Shown piece after piece: positions 44,681 through 53,639 of a DNA stretch of 64,000 bases. Below the pieces are notes generated by a model. It did no database searches. It had not been told where the DNA came from and saw only the letters and a list, made by a program, of their open reading frames with translations. Source of the DNA: Streptomyces violaceoruber (GTDB lineage Bacteria; Actinomycetota; Actinomycetes; Streptomycetales; Streptomycetaceae); contig JODI01000040.1 of assembly GCA_000720805.1 (NCBI GenBank), forward strand, positions 1-64,000. Direction: 5' to 3'. The first letter of the stretch is position 1; the number at the start of each line of letters is the position of its first letter. Made by a program: the position numbers and the translations under genes.

Positions 44681-47089
44681 GTGGCGGCATTGGCACGGTG
44701 GTGTTACCGGCACCGGCTGGTGGTCCTGTTGCTGTGGGTGGGGGCGTTGTTCGGCCTGGGCTTTTCGGCCTCGACGGCGGGCACGGACTACGCGAACGTC
44801 TTCTCCCTCCCGAACACGGACTCCAAGCGCGCGTACGACCTGATGGAGAAGGCCTTCCCGCAGAGCGCGGGCGACACCGACACGGTGGTGTGGAAGGTCG
44901 ACGAGGGCTCGGTTCGGGACCAGGCCGTACGGTCCCGCATCCAGCCCGCACTCGACAAGATCGCCGACATGAAGGGCGTCGGCGGCGTCACCAGCCCGTA
45001 CACGGGGGGCGCGGCGCAGATCAGCGGCGACGGGCGGATCGCCTACGCCCAGATCACCTTCACCGACCAGGCGAACGCCGTGCCCAAGGAACTGGTCCAG
45101 GACGTCGTCGACACCGCGCAGGGCGCCGAACGCGCCGGACTGCAGGTCGACTTGGGCGGCCAGGCGATCCAGCGGGTGCAGGAGCCGCCCTCCGGTCTCG
45201 CCGAGATGGTCGGCATCGTGGCGGCGGCCGTCGTCCTGTTCCTGGCCTTCGGCTCGCTCTTCGCGATGCTGCTGCCGCTCGCCGTCGCCATCTTCGGCGT
45301 CGGCACGGGCATGTTCTCGACCCAGCTGCTCAGCCACGTCACCGACATCCCCGACCTGGCCCCGCTGCTGGCCACCCTGATCGGCCTCGGCGTCGGCATC
45401 GACTACGCCCTGTTCATCGTCACCCGGCACCGCAAGGGCATCCTGCGCGGCATGGACCCGGAGGAGTCGGCGGTCATCGCCCTCAACACCTCCGGCCGCG
45501 CCGTGCTGTTCGCGGGTGGCACGGTGTGCATCGCGCTCGCCGGGATGCTGGTGACCAACCTGCGCTTCCTGGACGGTGTCGTCATCGGCACCTCGCTGAC
45601 CGTGGTGCTGAGCGTCCTCGCCGCCACCACCCTGCTCCCGGCGCTCCTCGGCTTCCTGGGCAAGCGGGTGCTGAGCCGCCGGCAGCGGCGCAAGCTCGCC
45701 GCGACCGGGCCCGAGCCGGAGCGGACGAGCGGACTGGCCGCCCGCTGGTCGGCGGGCGTGCAGAAGCGTCCGCGCCGGATCGCCGTGCTCGCCCTCGCCG
45801 TCATGGCCGTCCTCGCGCTGCCGGTGCTCTCCCTGCGCCTGGGCGCGACGGACCAAGGCAACGACGACACGACGACGACCACCAGGAAGGCGTACGACCT
45901 GCTCGCCGAGGGCTTCGGCCCCGGCTTCAACGGCCCGCTCCAGGTGGTCACCGTCGGGGGCGACACCACCACCCTGGTCAAGGGCATCCAGGGCACGGAC
46001 GGGGTCGCCCGGGTCGCCGCGCTGCCGCCCGCGCGGGGCGTGACGGTGATCCAGGTCGTCCCGACCACGTCACCGCAGTCCGAGGAGACCGACCAGCTCA
46101 TCGACACCCTGCGGGACGAGGTGATCCCGCAGGCCGGGGCCCAGGCCCACGTGGGCGGCGTCACGGCGGTCTCCAAGGACTTCGCGACGGTCACCGGCGA
46201 CCGCCTCCCGCTGTTCATCGCGACCATCATCGGCCTCGGCTTCCTGCTGCTCCTGGTCGCCTTCCGTTCCCTGGTGGTGCCGCTGACGGCAGCGGTGATG
46301 AACCTGATCGCGGCGGCCGCCTCCTTCGGCGTCCTCGTCGCGATCTTCCAGTGGGGCTGGGGACTGGACCTGCTGAGCCTCGGCAAGGAGGGCCCGATCA
46401 ACGCCTTCCTGCCGGTCATCATGCTGTCCCTGCTGTTCGGCCTCTCGATGGACTACCAGGTGTTCCTGGTCAGCCGCATGCACGAGGAATGGGTCCACAC
46501 GAAGGACAACGCCCGCGCGGTCCGCGTCGGCCTCGCCGAGACCAGCCGCGTGATCAACTCCGCGGCCCTGATCATGGTCTGCGTCTTCCTGGCGTTCGTC
46601 CTGAGCGGTGACTCCGGCGCGGCGATGGCGGGTGTGGGCCTCGCGGCCGCCGTGGCCCTGGACGCGTTCATCCTGCGTACGGCCCTGGTGCCGGCCGCGA
46701 TGCACCTGCTCGGCACCTCCAACTGGTGGCTGCCGGGGTGGCTGGAGAAGCGGCTGCCGCATCTGGCGGTGGAGCCGAAGGAGGAGGCACTCGAATCGCC
46801 GGCATCGCAGGGTCCTGCCTCGGCGGTCCACGGCTTCGTCCGTACGGCCGACGGTGAGCCGGTGGAGAGTGCCTCGGTGACGCTGCTCTCGAAGGGCGGG
46901 CGTCAGCTGGACCGGGTGACCTCGCTGGCGGACGGCTCGTACATCGTGTCGGTGCCGGGTCCGGGGACGTATCTGCTGGCGGCGACGGCTTCGTCGTACG
47001 GGTCGCGGGCGCGGCAGGTGGAGGTCGGGGACGGTCCGCTGGTATGCGACGTCGAGCTGGCGGAAGGGGAGGTGGACGCCGTCAACTAG
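44681..47089 (+). CDS. MMPL/RND-family transporter with C-terminal carboxypeptidase-regulatory-like domain
   Basis: An 802-aa exporter with two repeats of six helices, each preceded by an extracytoplasmic domain. Typical motifs are GVGIDYALFIVTRHRKGILRG and LLFGLSMDYQVFLVSRMHEEW (proton-relay Asp-Tyr pairs). After the last helix (~residue 700) comes an extra ~85-aa beta-sandwich-type domain (SAVHGFVRTADGEPVESASVTLLSKGGRQLDRVTSLADGSYIVSVPGPGTYLL), as in carboxypeptidase-regulatory-like modules. It should lie on the cytoplasmic side. AAGGAG at 44666-44671 supports the GTG at 44681. Likely exports lipids or hydrophobic compounds. Confidence 0.9.
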   Translation: MAALARWCYRHRLVVLLLWVGALFGLGFSASTAGTDYANVFSLPNTDSKRAYDLMEKAFPQSAGDTDTVVWKVDEGSVRDQAVRSRIQPALDKIADMKGVGGVTSPYTGGAAQISGDGRIAYAQITFTDQANAVPKELVQDVVDTAQGAERAGLQVDLGGQAIQRVQEPPSGLAEMVGIVAAAVVLFLAFGSLFAMLLPLAVAIFGVGTGMFSTQLLSHVTDIPDLAPLLATLIGLGVGIDYALFIVTRHRKGILRGMDPEESAVIALNTSGRAVLFAGGTVCIALAGMLVTNLRFLDGVVIGTSLTVVLSVLAATTLLPALLGFLGKRVLSRRQRRKLAATGPEPERTSGLAARWSAGVQKRPRRIAVLALAVMAVLALPVLSLRLGATDQGNDDTTTTTRKAYDLLAEGFGPGFNGPLQVVTVGGDTTTLVKGIQGTDGVARVAALPPARGVTVIQVVPTTSPQSEETDQLIDTLRDEVIPQAGAQAHVGGVTAVSKDFATVTGDRLPLFIATIIGLGFLLLLVAFRSLVVPLTAAVMNLIAAAASFGVLVAIFQWGWGLDLLSLGKEGPINAFLPVIMLSLLFGLSMDYQVFLVSRMHEEWVHTKDNARAVRVGLAETSRVINSAALIMVCVFLAFVLSGDSGAAMAGVGLAAAVALDAFILRTALVPAAMHLLGTSNWWLPGWLEKRLPHLAVEPKEEALESPASQGPASAVHGFVRTADGEPVESASVTLLSKGGRQLDRVTSLADGSYIVSVPGPGTYLLAATASSYGSRARQVEVGDGPLVCDVELAEGEVDAVN

Positions 47090-47090
47090 C

Positions 47091-47219
47091 TCAGGCCAGT
47101 CCGGCCTTGAGGTTGCGCTCGACGTCGAGCACGACCTTGCCACCCACAGACTCGGGGAGTGTGACGAGCTCCCCGGGAATGTGGATCGCGTGTGTGGCGT
47201 AACGGCCGTTCGATCCCAT
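47091..47219 (-). CDS. Possible 42-aa ORF or gene remnant
   Basis: A short minus-strand reading (starts MGSNGRYATHAIHIPGELVT, ends NLKAGLA) immediately downstream of the MMPL gene. GGGTGA lies directly before the ATG. The sequence looks protein-like and resembles a C-terminal tail more than a whole protein, so it may be the end of a lost gene. I do not recognise it. Confidence 0.3.
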   Translation of the reverse strand: MGSNGRYATHAIHIPGELVTLPESVGGKVVLDVERNLKAGLA

Positions 47220-47234
47220 TCACCCGATCGTGGA

Positions 47235-47984
47235 TCACTCGGCCCGCCCCCTCGCCCCCGCCCCCGGATCCGGCATCACCTTGGTCATCCCCGGCAGGAA
47301 GTCCGTGAACAGCTCGTGCACCTCCCGTACGAGCGGCCGCAGCACCCGGAACCGGGCGAGCGACACCCCGCGCGCGGTGAGCCGGGCTCCCCGCTCGGCG
47401 AGCCGGTAAGTGCGCTCCCGCCCCTCGGTCCGGTCGAAGATCCAGTACAGGACGAGCCCCATCTGGGCGAGCCACATCAACTCGGGGAGGATGTCCCGCA
47501 ACTCCTCAGGCACCTTGGTCTTCGTGGCCCCCGCCAGCACCTGCCGGTGGACGCTGATGGCCTCCACGCGCGCGTGCTCCGACTCGGTCGAGAACGGACT
47601 GAGCGGACTGTCCGGATCGGCGGCGTTCTTGAAGAACTGCACCGCGAACTCGTGGTACGGCGCGGCGATGTCCAGCCACACCTTCAGCACCCCCGCGAGC
47701 CGCGCCTCCAGATCCGTCTCCCGGGCCAGCACCTCCCGGACCGCCACCTGGTGCTCGGCGGCGATCCGGTCGTAGAAGCCCTGGATCAGGTGCTCCTTGC
47801 CGGCGAAGTAGTAGTACGCGTTGCCGACGGAGACCCCGGCCTCCTGGGCGATGGCCCGCATGGTCGTCTTGTCGTAGCCCCGCTCCTGGAACAGCCGCAT
47901 CGCCGTCTCCAGGATCAGCGCACGGGTCTGCTCGGACTTGCTCGGGGTACCGCCCTGGTCGGGGCCGTCATGGTTCGCAGGCAC
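47235..47984 (-). CDS. TetR/AcrR-family transcriptional regulator
   Basis: About 249 aa from a GTG at 47984 (no clear ribosome binding site). The N-terminal helix-turn-helix is RALILETAMRLFQERGYDKTTMRAIAQEAGVSVGNAYYYFAGKEHLIQGFYDRI. It lies 11 bp after the DCC-family gene and is probably the third gene of the operon starting at 48939. That operon's promoter carries two TTGAACxxGTTCAA palindromes, so autorepression is likely. Confidence 0.9.
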   Translation of the reverse strand: MPANHDGPDQGGTPSKSEQTRALILETAMRLFQERGYDKTTMRAIAQEAGVSVGNAYYYFAGKEHLIQGFYDRIAAEHQVAVREVLARETDLEARLAGVLKVWLDIAAPYHEFAVQFFKNAADPDSPLSPFSTESEHARVEAISVHRQVLAGATKTKVPEELRDILPELMWLAQMGLVLYWIFDRTEGRERTYRLAERGARLTARGVSLARFRVLRPLVREVHELFTDFLPGMTKVMPDPGAGARGRAE

Positions 47985-47995
47985 GGGAAGAGAGC

Positions 47996-48538
47996 CTAAC
48001 GAGTGGGGCAGGCGCCGCTGCCACAGCCGGGTGGGTTGGAGCTCCAGCCCAGGGCCGGGTCGTACGTCCACCCGTCCGCCCGGCGGTACACGGCCCCGCC
48101 CCACCGGCCACCGCCGCTCCCCTGGCCGCCCCCCTTGTTCCCCGTGTTCCACTGGGCCCCGCGCCACTTGGCGGCGGCGAGCACCGCGCCCCTGGCGAGC
48201 CGGGCCCCGGCCGGGGTGCTCAGCCGGTGGGCGAGCGGCCGGTGTTCCCGCAGCGCCCACAGGGTGACGACCCAGGCGGCGGAGTCGCGGTAGACCTGCC
48301 CCGCGTCGCCCACGACGGTGACCTCGTCGAGGGTGGCGCGGTGGTCGAGGCCGGGAAACCGCCGCCGGGCCTCCTCGGACCCCGCGGGCACCAGCTCCAG
48401 CGGCACCAGCTGCGGCTGCCGTACGAGCCAGTCGCGCAGGAAGGTGCACAGGGAGCACTCGGCGTCGTACAGAACGGTGAGCCGGCGGACCGGGACGCGC
48501 GCGGCGGCCCGGTCCTCGGTGGTCGGCACGGTGCTCAC
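47996..48538 (-). CDS. DCC-family (DUF393) thiol-disulfide oxidoreductase-like protein
   Basis: A 180-aa protein with the DUF393 pattern: LTVLYDAECSLCTFLRDWL (CxxC, start DxxC), then LVPLELVPAGSEEARRRFPGL and a helical part with WVVTLWALREHRPLA. The C-terminal ~40 residues are Gly/Trp-rich (KGGGQGSGGGRWGGAVYRR ... GCGSGACP). The GTG start overlaps the upstream membrane-protein stop (GTGA). Function of DCC proteins is unsettled. Confidence 0.82.
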   Translation of the reverse strand: MSTVPTTEDRAAARVPVRRLTVLYDAECSLCTFLRDWLVRQPQLVPLELVPAGSEEARRRFPGLDHRATLDEVTVVGDAGQVYRDSAAWVVTLWALREHRPLAHRLSTPAGARLARGAVLAAAKWRGAQWNTGNKGGGQGSGGGRWGGAVYRRADGWTYDPALGWSSNPPGCGSGACPTR

Positions 48539-48939
48539 GCCCCCTGCGTCCCGACCCAGCCCTGCGGCGCGACCGGCGGCACCTGCTCCCGCTCCATCAC
48601 GCCCCTCCGCCGTATCCGGTTGAGCACGTACACGTTGCCCAGGTGCATGACGCCGAGCACCAGCAGCACCACGCCGAGCTTGGTCGACACGGCCTCGAAC
48701 ACCCCGCGGGCGTCCTCGATGGTGTCGTCCCCGCTCAGGTAGAGGGCGATGAACCCGAGGTTGACGAGGTAGAAGCCGACCACCAGGAGATGGTTGACGG
48801 CGTCGGCGAGCTTCTCGTTGCCCTGCAGTACGTCGGCGAGAAAGACCCGCCCGTTCCGGCTGAGCGTCCGGGCCACCCAGATGGTCAGCGCGATGCTGAC
48901 GACCAGGTAGATGACGTAGGCGACGACGGTGCGGTCCAT
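48535..48939 (-). CDS. Small membrane protein, first gene of the TetR-controlled operon
   Basis: A 134-aa protein with about three helices (VAYVIYLVVSIALTIWVARTL, LLVVGFYLVNLGFIALYLSG, KLGVVLLVLGVMHLGNVYVL) and a charged loop RNGRVFLADVLQGNEKLADAVNHL. I recognise no named family beyond a conserved actinobacterial membrane protein. It is translated with the DCC protein and, by position, the TetR regulator. Confidence 0.8.
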   Translation of the reverse strand: MDRTVVAYVIYLVVSIALTIWVARTLSRNGRVFLADVLQGNEKLADAVNHLLVVGFYLVNLGFIALYLSGDDTIEDARGVFEAVSTKLGVVLLVLGVMHLGNVYVLNRIRRRGVMEREQVPPVAPQGWVGTQGA

Positions 48940-48953
48940 GGCCCCACCCCTTC

Positions 48954-49012
48954 TTGAACGCGTTCAAAACGCTGACAGGAGAGACTCTAGACCTGTTTTT
49001 GAACACGTTCAA
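48954..49012 (-). promoter_or_regulatory. Promoter with two flanking TetR operators
   Basis: TTGAACGCGTTCAA (48954-48967, perfect palindrome) and TTGAACACGTTCAA (48999-49012). On the minus strand the distal operator supplies a -35 TTGAAC, then 17 bp, then -10 TAGAGT, and the second operator falls just after the start point. This is a textbook repressible promoter for the 48939-47235 operon. Confidence 0.85.
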
Positions 49013-49125
49013 CGCACTGGTGTGGGACGTGCGTCACGAAGGCGTATGTCACGGGGCGCGCGCCGCGACGGAGGCGCGCGCCGCGATCGGCGGGGCCGCT
49101 GTGTGCTCCTGCCCCTCCCGCGGGC

Positions 49126-49536
49126 TCACCCCCTGCGCGCGAGCTCCGGCCGCTTGCTGTAATCGGTGAACCCGAGGACGTTCCCCCAAGGGTCGGCGAC
49201 CTCGACGGTCCACCCGGTCGCCACGGAGAACGGCGCGTCGAGCAGCGCGATCCCGGCGCGGGCCAACTCCCGCGCGGCCGCCCGGGCGTCGGGCACCTCC
49301 AGCCACACCCGGGGAGTGGGCCAGGCCGGCGGCCGCGGCCCGAGCCCTTCCTCGTGCCGCAACAGAATCCCGGGCGTCTCGGTCCCGGCCTTCAGCAACG
49401 CGATCCCGCCCTCGTCGAAACGGAACCCCACCACGAACCCGGCCCGCTCGTAGAAACGGACGGCCTCGGCGAGGTCCCCGACGGGGAGCAGGATGTTGTC
49501 GAAACCGAGCAGTTCGTACGACTCGTCATCTGACAT
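49126..49536 (-). CDS. VOC-family (glyoxalase/bleomycin-resistance-like) protein
   Basis: A 136-aa protein with the paired beta-alpha-beta-beta-beta modules of the vicinal-oxygen-chelate fold: FDNILLPVGDLAEAVRFYERAGFVVGFRF and RVWLEVPDARAAARELARAGIAL ... VEVADPWGNVLGFTDYSKRPE. It could be a small dioxygenase, isomerase or antibiotic-binding protein; nothing in context narrows this. Confidence 0.85.
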   Translation of the reverse strand: MSDDESYELLGFDNILLPVGDLAEAVRFYERAGFVVGFRFDEGGIALLKAGTETPGILLRHEEGLGPRPPAWPTPRVWLEVPDARAAARELARAGIALLDAPFSVATGWTVEVADPWGNVLGFTDYSKRPELARRG

Positions 49537-49746
49537 GACGTCAGGTTAGGTGTGGGAGCGGCACACCCCGGGCGGGCTGACCGCGGGGTCACTCATTGGG
49601 CCGAGGAACGGCCGCTTCCGCCGCTCCCGGCGGCGGCGTCGACGTCGATGCGTACGGCGGACGCCCGGGCGAGGCGGCGGCCCGGAGGGTGAGCGGACGC
49701 CCCTGCCCGGCGGGCGTTGTCAGTGGTGCCTCGTACTGTCGGCGGC

Positions 49747-50139
49747 ATGGGAATCGTGACGTTCGTCGACGAGACGACAAGCGGGAGCCGCAGCGACGGC
49801 TGGGGTCTGGAGATCGCCGAGGAGCGGCTCACCGTGCGCGAGTTGATCAGGCGCCGGGTCTTCCAGGAGGTCGCCGAGTACAACGCGCGTACGCCGGGCG
49901 TGTTCCAGGGACTCGTCCAGCCCGAGGACACCGAGCGGGTGCTGAACGGGTACGCGCTGCGCAAGCCCCGCCGGATAGACCCCGAGACGCAGTCCGAGCT
50001 GGCGCTGAAGGCCTTCGCGGGCAATGGCTTCCTGGTGCTGGTGGGGGACCGTCAGGTCACCGACCCCGCCGAGGAGATCGAGCTCGGGCTCGGTACCGAG
50101 GTCACGTTCCTGAAGCTCGTACCGCTGGTGGGGGGATGA
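49747..50139 (+). CDS. Conserved protein of unknown function paired with DUF4132
   Basis: A 130-aa protein (starts MGIVTFVDET, ends TFLKLVPLVGG) with no recognised domain; the middle is helical (ERLTVRELIRRRVFQEVAEYNAR), the end beta-rich. Its stop overlaps the ATG of the large DUF4132 gene (ATGA), so they are co-translated and probably act together. Confidence 0.75.
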   Translation: MGIVTFVDETTSGSRSDGWGLEIAEERLTVRELIRRRVFQEVAEYNARTPGVFQGLVQPEDTERVLNGYALRKPRRIDPETQSELALKAFAGNGFLVLVGDRQVTDPAEEIELGLGTEVTFLKLVPLVGG

Positions 50140-52604
50140 CGGTGGCGTACATCCAGACGTACAAGGAGCTGATCGGGCAGCGGGTCGCCGAGGGCGACCC
50201 GGACACGCTGGCCGTCGACATGCTCAAGGCCGCGGCCGCCCACAAGGGCAACTTCACCGGCCGCTGGAGCGAGGTGCTGGACCGCCTGCGCGAGCTGCCC
50301 CCGGACACCCGGAAGGCGCTCTGCGACGCCCTCGTGGACCAGTACCACGCCGACCAGGCCGGGCCGGTCGCCCGGGACAACGCCCTGACCCTGCTGGGGA
50401 TCGTGTCCCGGGGCCTCTCCGACGACTACCTCGCCGCCGAACGGCTGAAGAAACTCGACGAGCTCTCCCGTCGGCAGTCCGTCTGGCACGGCTCCCGCCA
50501 CGAGGCCGTCGCCGAGGCCGAACTGGCCGCGGGCCGCCCGCTCGCGCCCGCCGTGGTGGCCGTCTTCCGCCGCGCGGGCATGGAGACGTACGGCTCGAAG
50601 CCCCTGGCGGAACTGGCGGCCAAGCTCACCGACCCGGTCCTCAACGTCGGTGAGGAATGGGCCGAGCGGGCCATGCGGGACGCCACCGATCCCGACTGGC
50701 AGGCCCTGCTCGCCCACGCCACGACCGCCACCGCCGCCAAACCCTCCGCGAAGTGGGACCGGCGGGCCGTGGCCCTCGTCGCCGTCCTGGGCGCCGATCG
50801 GGTCCGAGAGACGGTGCTGCCCTGGTTCGCGCTCGTCGGCCGTCCCCGCACCTTCCCGCTGGAACGCCACACGTACGAGCCGGACGTCAACAACGCCTAC
50901 GACCCCTACAACGCCAACGCCCTGCGCGGCCTCACCTGGCTGCTCTCTCTCCTGCCACCACACCCCGACACCACGCGTGCGCTCGGCGCCCTCGTCGAGT
51001 GCTCTCTCAAGAAGGTCGCGGGCCTCGGTCCGCGCAGCCCGAAGGTCGCCAACGCCGGCGTCGTCGCCCTGGCCCGCGTCGACAGCGAGGCCGCCCTCGC
51101 CGAACTCGCCCGGCTCGTCACCCGGGTGACGTACAAGAACACCGCCAAGCTCCTCGACACGGCCCTGGAGGCCCGGGCCGGCGCACTCGGACTCAGCCGC
51201 GAGGAGATCGAGGAACTCGCCGTACCCGCCTACGGGCTGACGGACATCGGACGCGTGGAGCACCGGCTCGGTGAGGCCACGGCCACCGTCGAAGTGCACG
51301 GCGCCAAGACCCTGTTGAGCTGGCGCAACGCGGCCGGCAAGACGGTCAGGAGCGTGCCCGCCTCCGTACGGCGCGACCACGCCGACGAGCTCAAGGAGCT
51401 GAAGGCGGCGGCCAAGGACATCGACAAGATGCTCTCGGCCCAGAGCGAGCGCCTGGACCGCCAGTTCCTGGCCCGCCGCACCTGGTCCTACACCACCTGG
51501 CGCGAGCGCTACCTCGACCACCCCCTGGTCGGTACCCTGGCCCGCCGCCTCCTGTGGACGGTCGACGGTACGACGGCCGGATACGCCGACGGCGCACTGC
51601 GCACCCTGTCCGACACACCGGTGACCGGCGGGGGCGAGGTCCGCCTGTGGCACCCGGTGGGCCACGAATCCGCCGAGATCGTCGCCTGGCGCGACTGGCT
51701 GGAACGGCACCAGATCACCCAGCCGTTCAAACAGGCCCACCGTGAGGTGTACCTGCTCACGGACGCCGAGCGCGCCACGGCCACCTACTCCAACCGCTTT
51801 GCCGCCCATGTCCTGCGCCAGCACCAGTTCCACTCGCTTGCCGCCATCCGCGGCTGGCGCAACAAACTCCGCCTGTCCGTCGACGACGTGGCACCCCCCG
51901 CCACCCGCGCACTCCCGCAGTGGGGCCTGCGCGCCGAGTACTGGATCGAGGGCGACGGCGAGGAGTACGGCGTCGACACCACCGACTCCGGCAGCTACCT
52001 GCGCCTGCGCACCGACCAGGTCCGCTTCTACCCCGTCGACGCCCCGGAGAACTCGGCACACTGCTATGGCGGCGAATACAGCATGTGGCTGCGCGACGGG
52101 GCGGACCCCGTCGACCCCCTCCCTCTGGAAACCATCCCGCCCCTGGTCCTGTCCGAAGTCCTTCGCGACGTCGACCTGTTCGTCGGCGTGGCGAGCGTCG
52201 GCAACGACCCCACCTGGCAGGACGGCGGCCCGGGCGGCCGCTTCCAGGAGTACTGGACGTCGTACGGCTTCGGCGAGCTCAACCAGAGCGCCGAGACCCG
52301 CCGCGCCCTGCTGGAACGCCTCATACCGAGGCTGGCCATCGCCGACCGCTGCACCCTGCGGGGCCGCTTCCTGCACGTGCAGGGCGAGCGCCACACGTAC
52401 AAGATCCACCTGGGCTCGGGCAACATCCTCATGACCCCGAACGACCAGTACCTGTGCATCGTCCCGAAGTCCAACCCGTCCGCTGCGCAGGCCGGGTACC
52501 TGCCGTACGAGGGGGACCGGATGCTGGCGGTCATCCTCAGCAAGGCGCTGATGCTGGCCGAGGACACGCAGATCACGGATCCTTCGATCCTGAGCCAACT
52601 GTGA
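50136..52604 (+). CDS. DUF4132-domain protein (MolR-like)
   Basis: An 822-aa protein. The N-terminal ~500 residues are helical with repeat-like character (HEAT-like). The C-terminal part matches DUF4132: TWRERYLDHPLVGTLARRLLW, then HPVGHESAEIVAWRDWLERHQITQPFKQAHREVYLLTDAE, typical of E. coli MolR/YehI. The family's role is not known. ATGA overlap with the 130-aa partner fixes the start. Confidence 0.82.
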   Translation: MTVAYIQTYKELIGQRVAEGDPDTLAVDMLKAAAAHKGNFTGRWSEVLDRLRELPPDTRKALCDALVDQYHADQAGPVARDNALTLLGIVSRGLSDDYLAAERLKKLDELSRRQSVWHGSRHEAVAEAELAAGRPLAPAVVAVFRRAGMETYGSKPLAELAAKLTDPVLNVGEEWAERAMRDATDPDWQALLAHATTATAAKPSAKWDRRAVALVAVLGADRVRETVLPWFALVGRPRTFPLERHTYEPDVNNAYDPYNANALRGLTWLLSLLPPHPDTTRALGALVECSLKKVAGLGPRSPKVANAGVVALARVDSEAALAELARLVTRVTYKNTAKLLDTALEARAGALGLSREEIEELAVPAYGLTDIGRVEHRLGEATATVEVHGAKTLLSWRNAAGKTVRSVPASVRRDHADELKELKAAAKDIDKMLSAQSERLDRQFLARRTWSYTTWRERYLDHPLVGTLARRLLWTVDGTTAGYADGALRTLSDTPVTGGGEVRLWHPVGHESAEIVAWRDWLERHQITQPFKQAHREVYLLTDAERATATYSNRFAAHVLRQHQFHSLAAIRGWRNKLRLSVDDVAPPATRALPQWGLRAEYWIEGDGEEYGVDTTDSGSYLRLRTDQVRFYPVDAPENSAHCYGGEYSMWLRDGADPVDPLPLETIPPLVLSEVLRDVDLFVGVASVGNDPTWQDGGPGGRFQEYWTSYGFGELNQSAETRRALLERLIPRLAIADRCTLRGRFLHVQGERHTYKIHLGSGNILMTPNDQYLCIVPKSNPSAAQAGYLPYEGDRMLAVILSKALMLAEDTQITDPSILSQL

Positions 52605-52639
52605 GGCGCCGGGGACCGTGGCCGCGCAGTGCCTGACCA

Positions 52640-53107
52640 GCGGAGGGTGAATGGCTGGTCGATCAGGCGGCCAACCTCGACGATCGATGGGAACGGGCCG
52701 AGTACGTGGCGAAGGCGCTGGCCCTGAAGACGACCTCGGATGGTCGTGTGGCTGCAAATAGTATTCGGGGATCATCGAAAGCCAGGACGCCTTCCAGCCG
52801 CTGGTTGGTCTCGGTGAACTCGTTCGTCCGTGGCACGTCGGCCTGGCCCCGGTGTTCGAAGGTCTCCCGGCTCTGATTCCCCCGCTGCCCAGCCTGGCGA
52901 AGATGGCAGGAACGCTCGCCCCGTGCTTCGCCCTCCAGGTGGGAGTGCCGCGGATGATGCAGGAGGTCCTGCGCCCTCCCGACGATGGCGGACCTCATCG
53001 GTGGCCATATGGCCGACCTCTTCGGCGGAGTCCGGTCTGTCGCCGACTGGGCGAAGCGGCTGAAGCCGTCCGTCCTTGCCGAAGCCCGCTACGCCTACGA
53101 CGCGTAA
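52640..53107 (+). pseudogene. Decayed gene remnants in three frames
   Basis: The 525 bp after the DUF4132 gene contain protein-like segments that do not share a frame. EWLVDQAANLDDRWERAEYV (~52650-52760) stops soon after. IIESQDAFQPLVGLGELVRP continues as VFEGLPALIPPLPSLAKMAG (~52771-52985). MADLIGGHMADLFGGVRSVADWAKRL runs to TAA at 53107 (52985-53107). The simplest view is one old gene with several frameshifts. I do not recognise the family. It marks the entry to the third accessory block. Confidence 0.45.
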
Positions 53108-53129
53108 TAAGAAGGGCGACACGGAGCCG

Positions 53130-53639
53130 ATGAAGGACTTCCTGCGCCGTTGCCTGCGTCTGTGGCCGGTGCTGGAGGACCACTGTCAGGCCCTGGCTGT
53201 GGCGATGGTCGAGCGCGCATGGGAGCAGGAGGCCGACCTCACCGACGACCAGTCGGTGCGCAGGGTCCTGGTCCGGTACGCCCGCCAGGGCTGCGGCTCC
53301 GAGCGCGATCACCAGATCCGCGGTGCCTCGATCGGTTACATCCCGGAGGGTTGGGAGCAGCGGGACACTGCGCCCGGGCCGGAGGATCTGGTGATCCCCC
53401 GTCTCGTTCCCTGGGCCCAGCAGTTCGAGACCGCTCCGGCGCGCTACGTGGCAGGACAGCTCAACGAGCAGGAACAGGCCCTGGTCCGTGCCTGGCCGGA
53501 AAACCACCCCATGACGTGGCCCAAAGCGTCGGACCTGGTGCAGCAGAATGAGGCGCAAGGAGAGCGGGCCCGACGCAAACTGAACCGCCTCGGCAAGGAG
53601 TGGCGCAGGCGCGAGAACAACCGCCAGGAGCTTCCGTGA
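53130..53639 (+). CDS. Hypothetical protein, basic helical C-terminus
   Basis: A 169-aa protein with ACGGAG just before the ATG. The N-terminal half is helical (MKDFLRRCLRLWPVLEDHCQ). The C-terminal half is LNEQEQALVRAWPENHPMTWPKASDLVQQNEAQGERARRKLNRLGKEWRRR, which has a helix-turn-helix-like, sigma-region-4-like look and could bind DNA. Not assigned to a family. Its stop overlaps the start of a small membrane protein gene (GTGA). Confidence 0.6.
   Translation: MKDFLRRCLRLWPVLEDHCQALAVAMVERAWEQEADLTDDQSVRRVLVRYARQGCGSERDHQIRGASIGYIPEGWEQRDTAPGPEDLVIPRLVPWAQQFETAPARYVAGQLNEQEQALVRAWPENHPMTWPKASDLVQQNEAQGERARRKLNRLGKEWRRRENNRQELP

Noticed and set aside
50052..52775. 907-codon open frame antisense to the DUF4132 gene
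   Set aside because: High-GC codon bias keeps antisense frames open; the composition is unlike a real protein and the sense frame has clear DUF4132 motifs.
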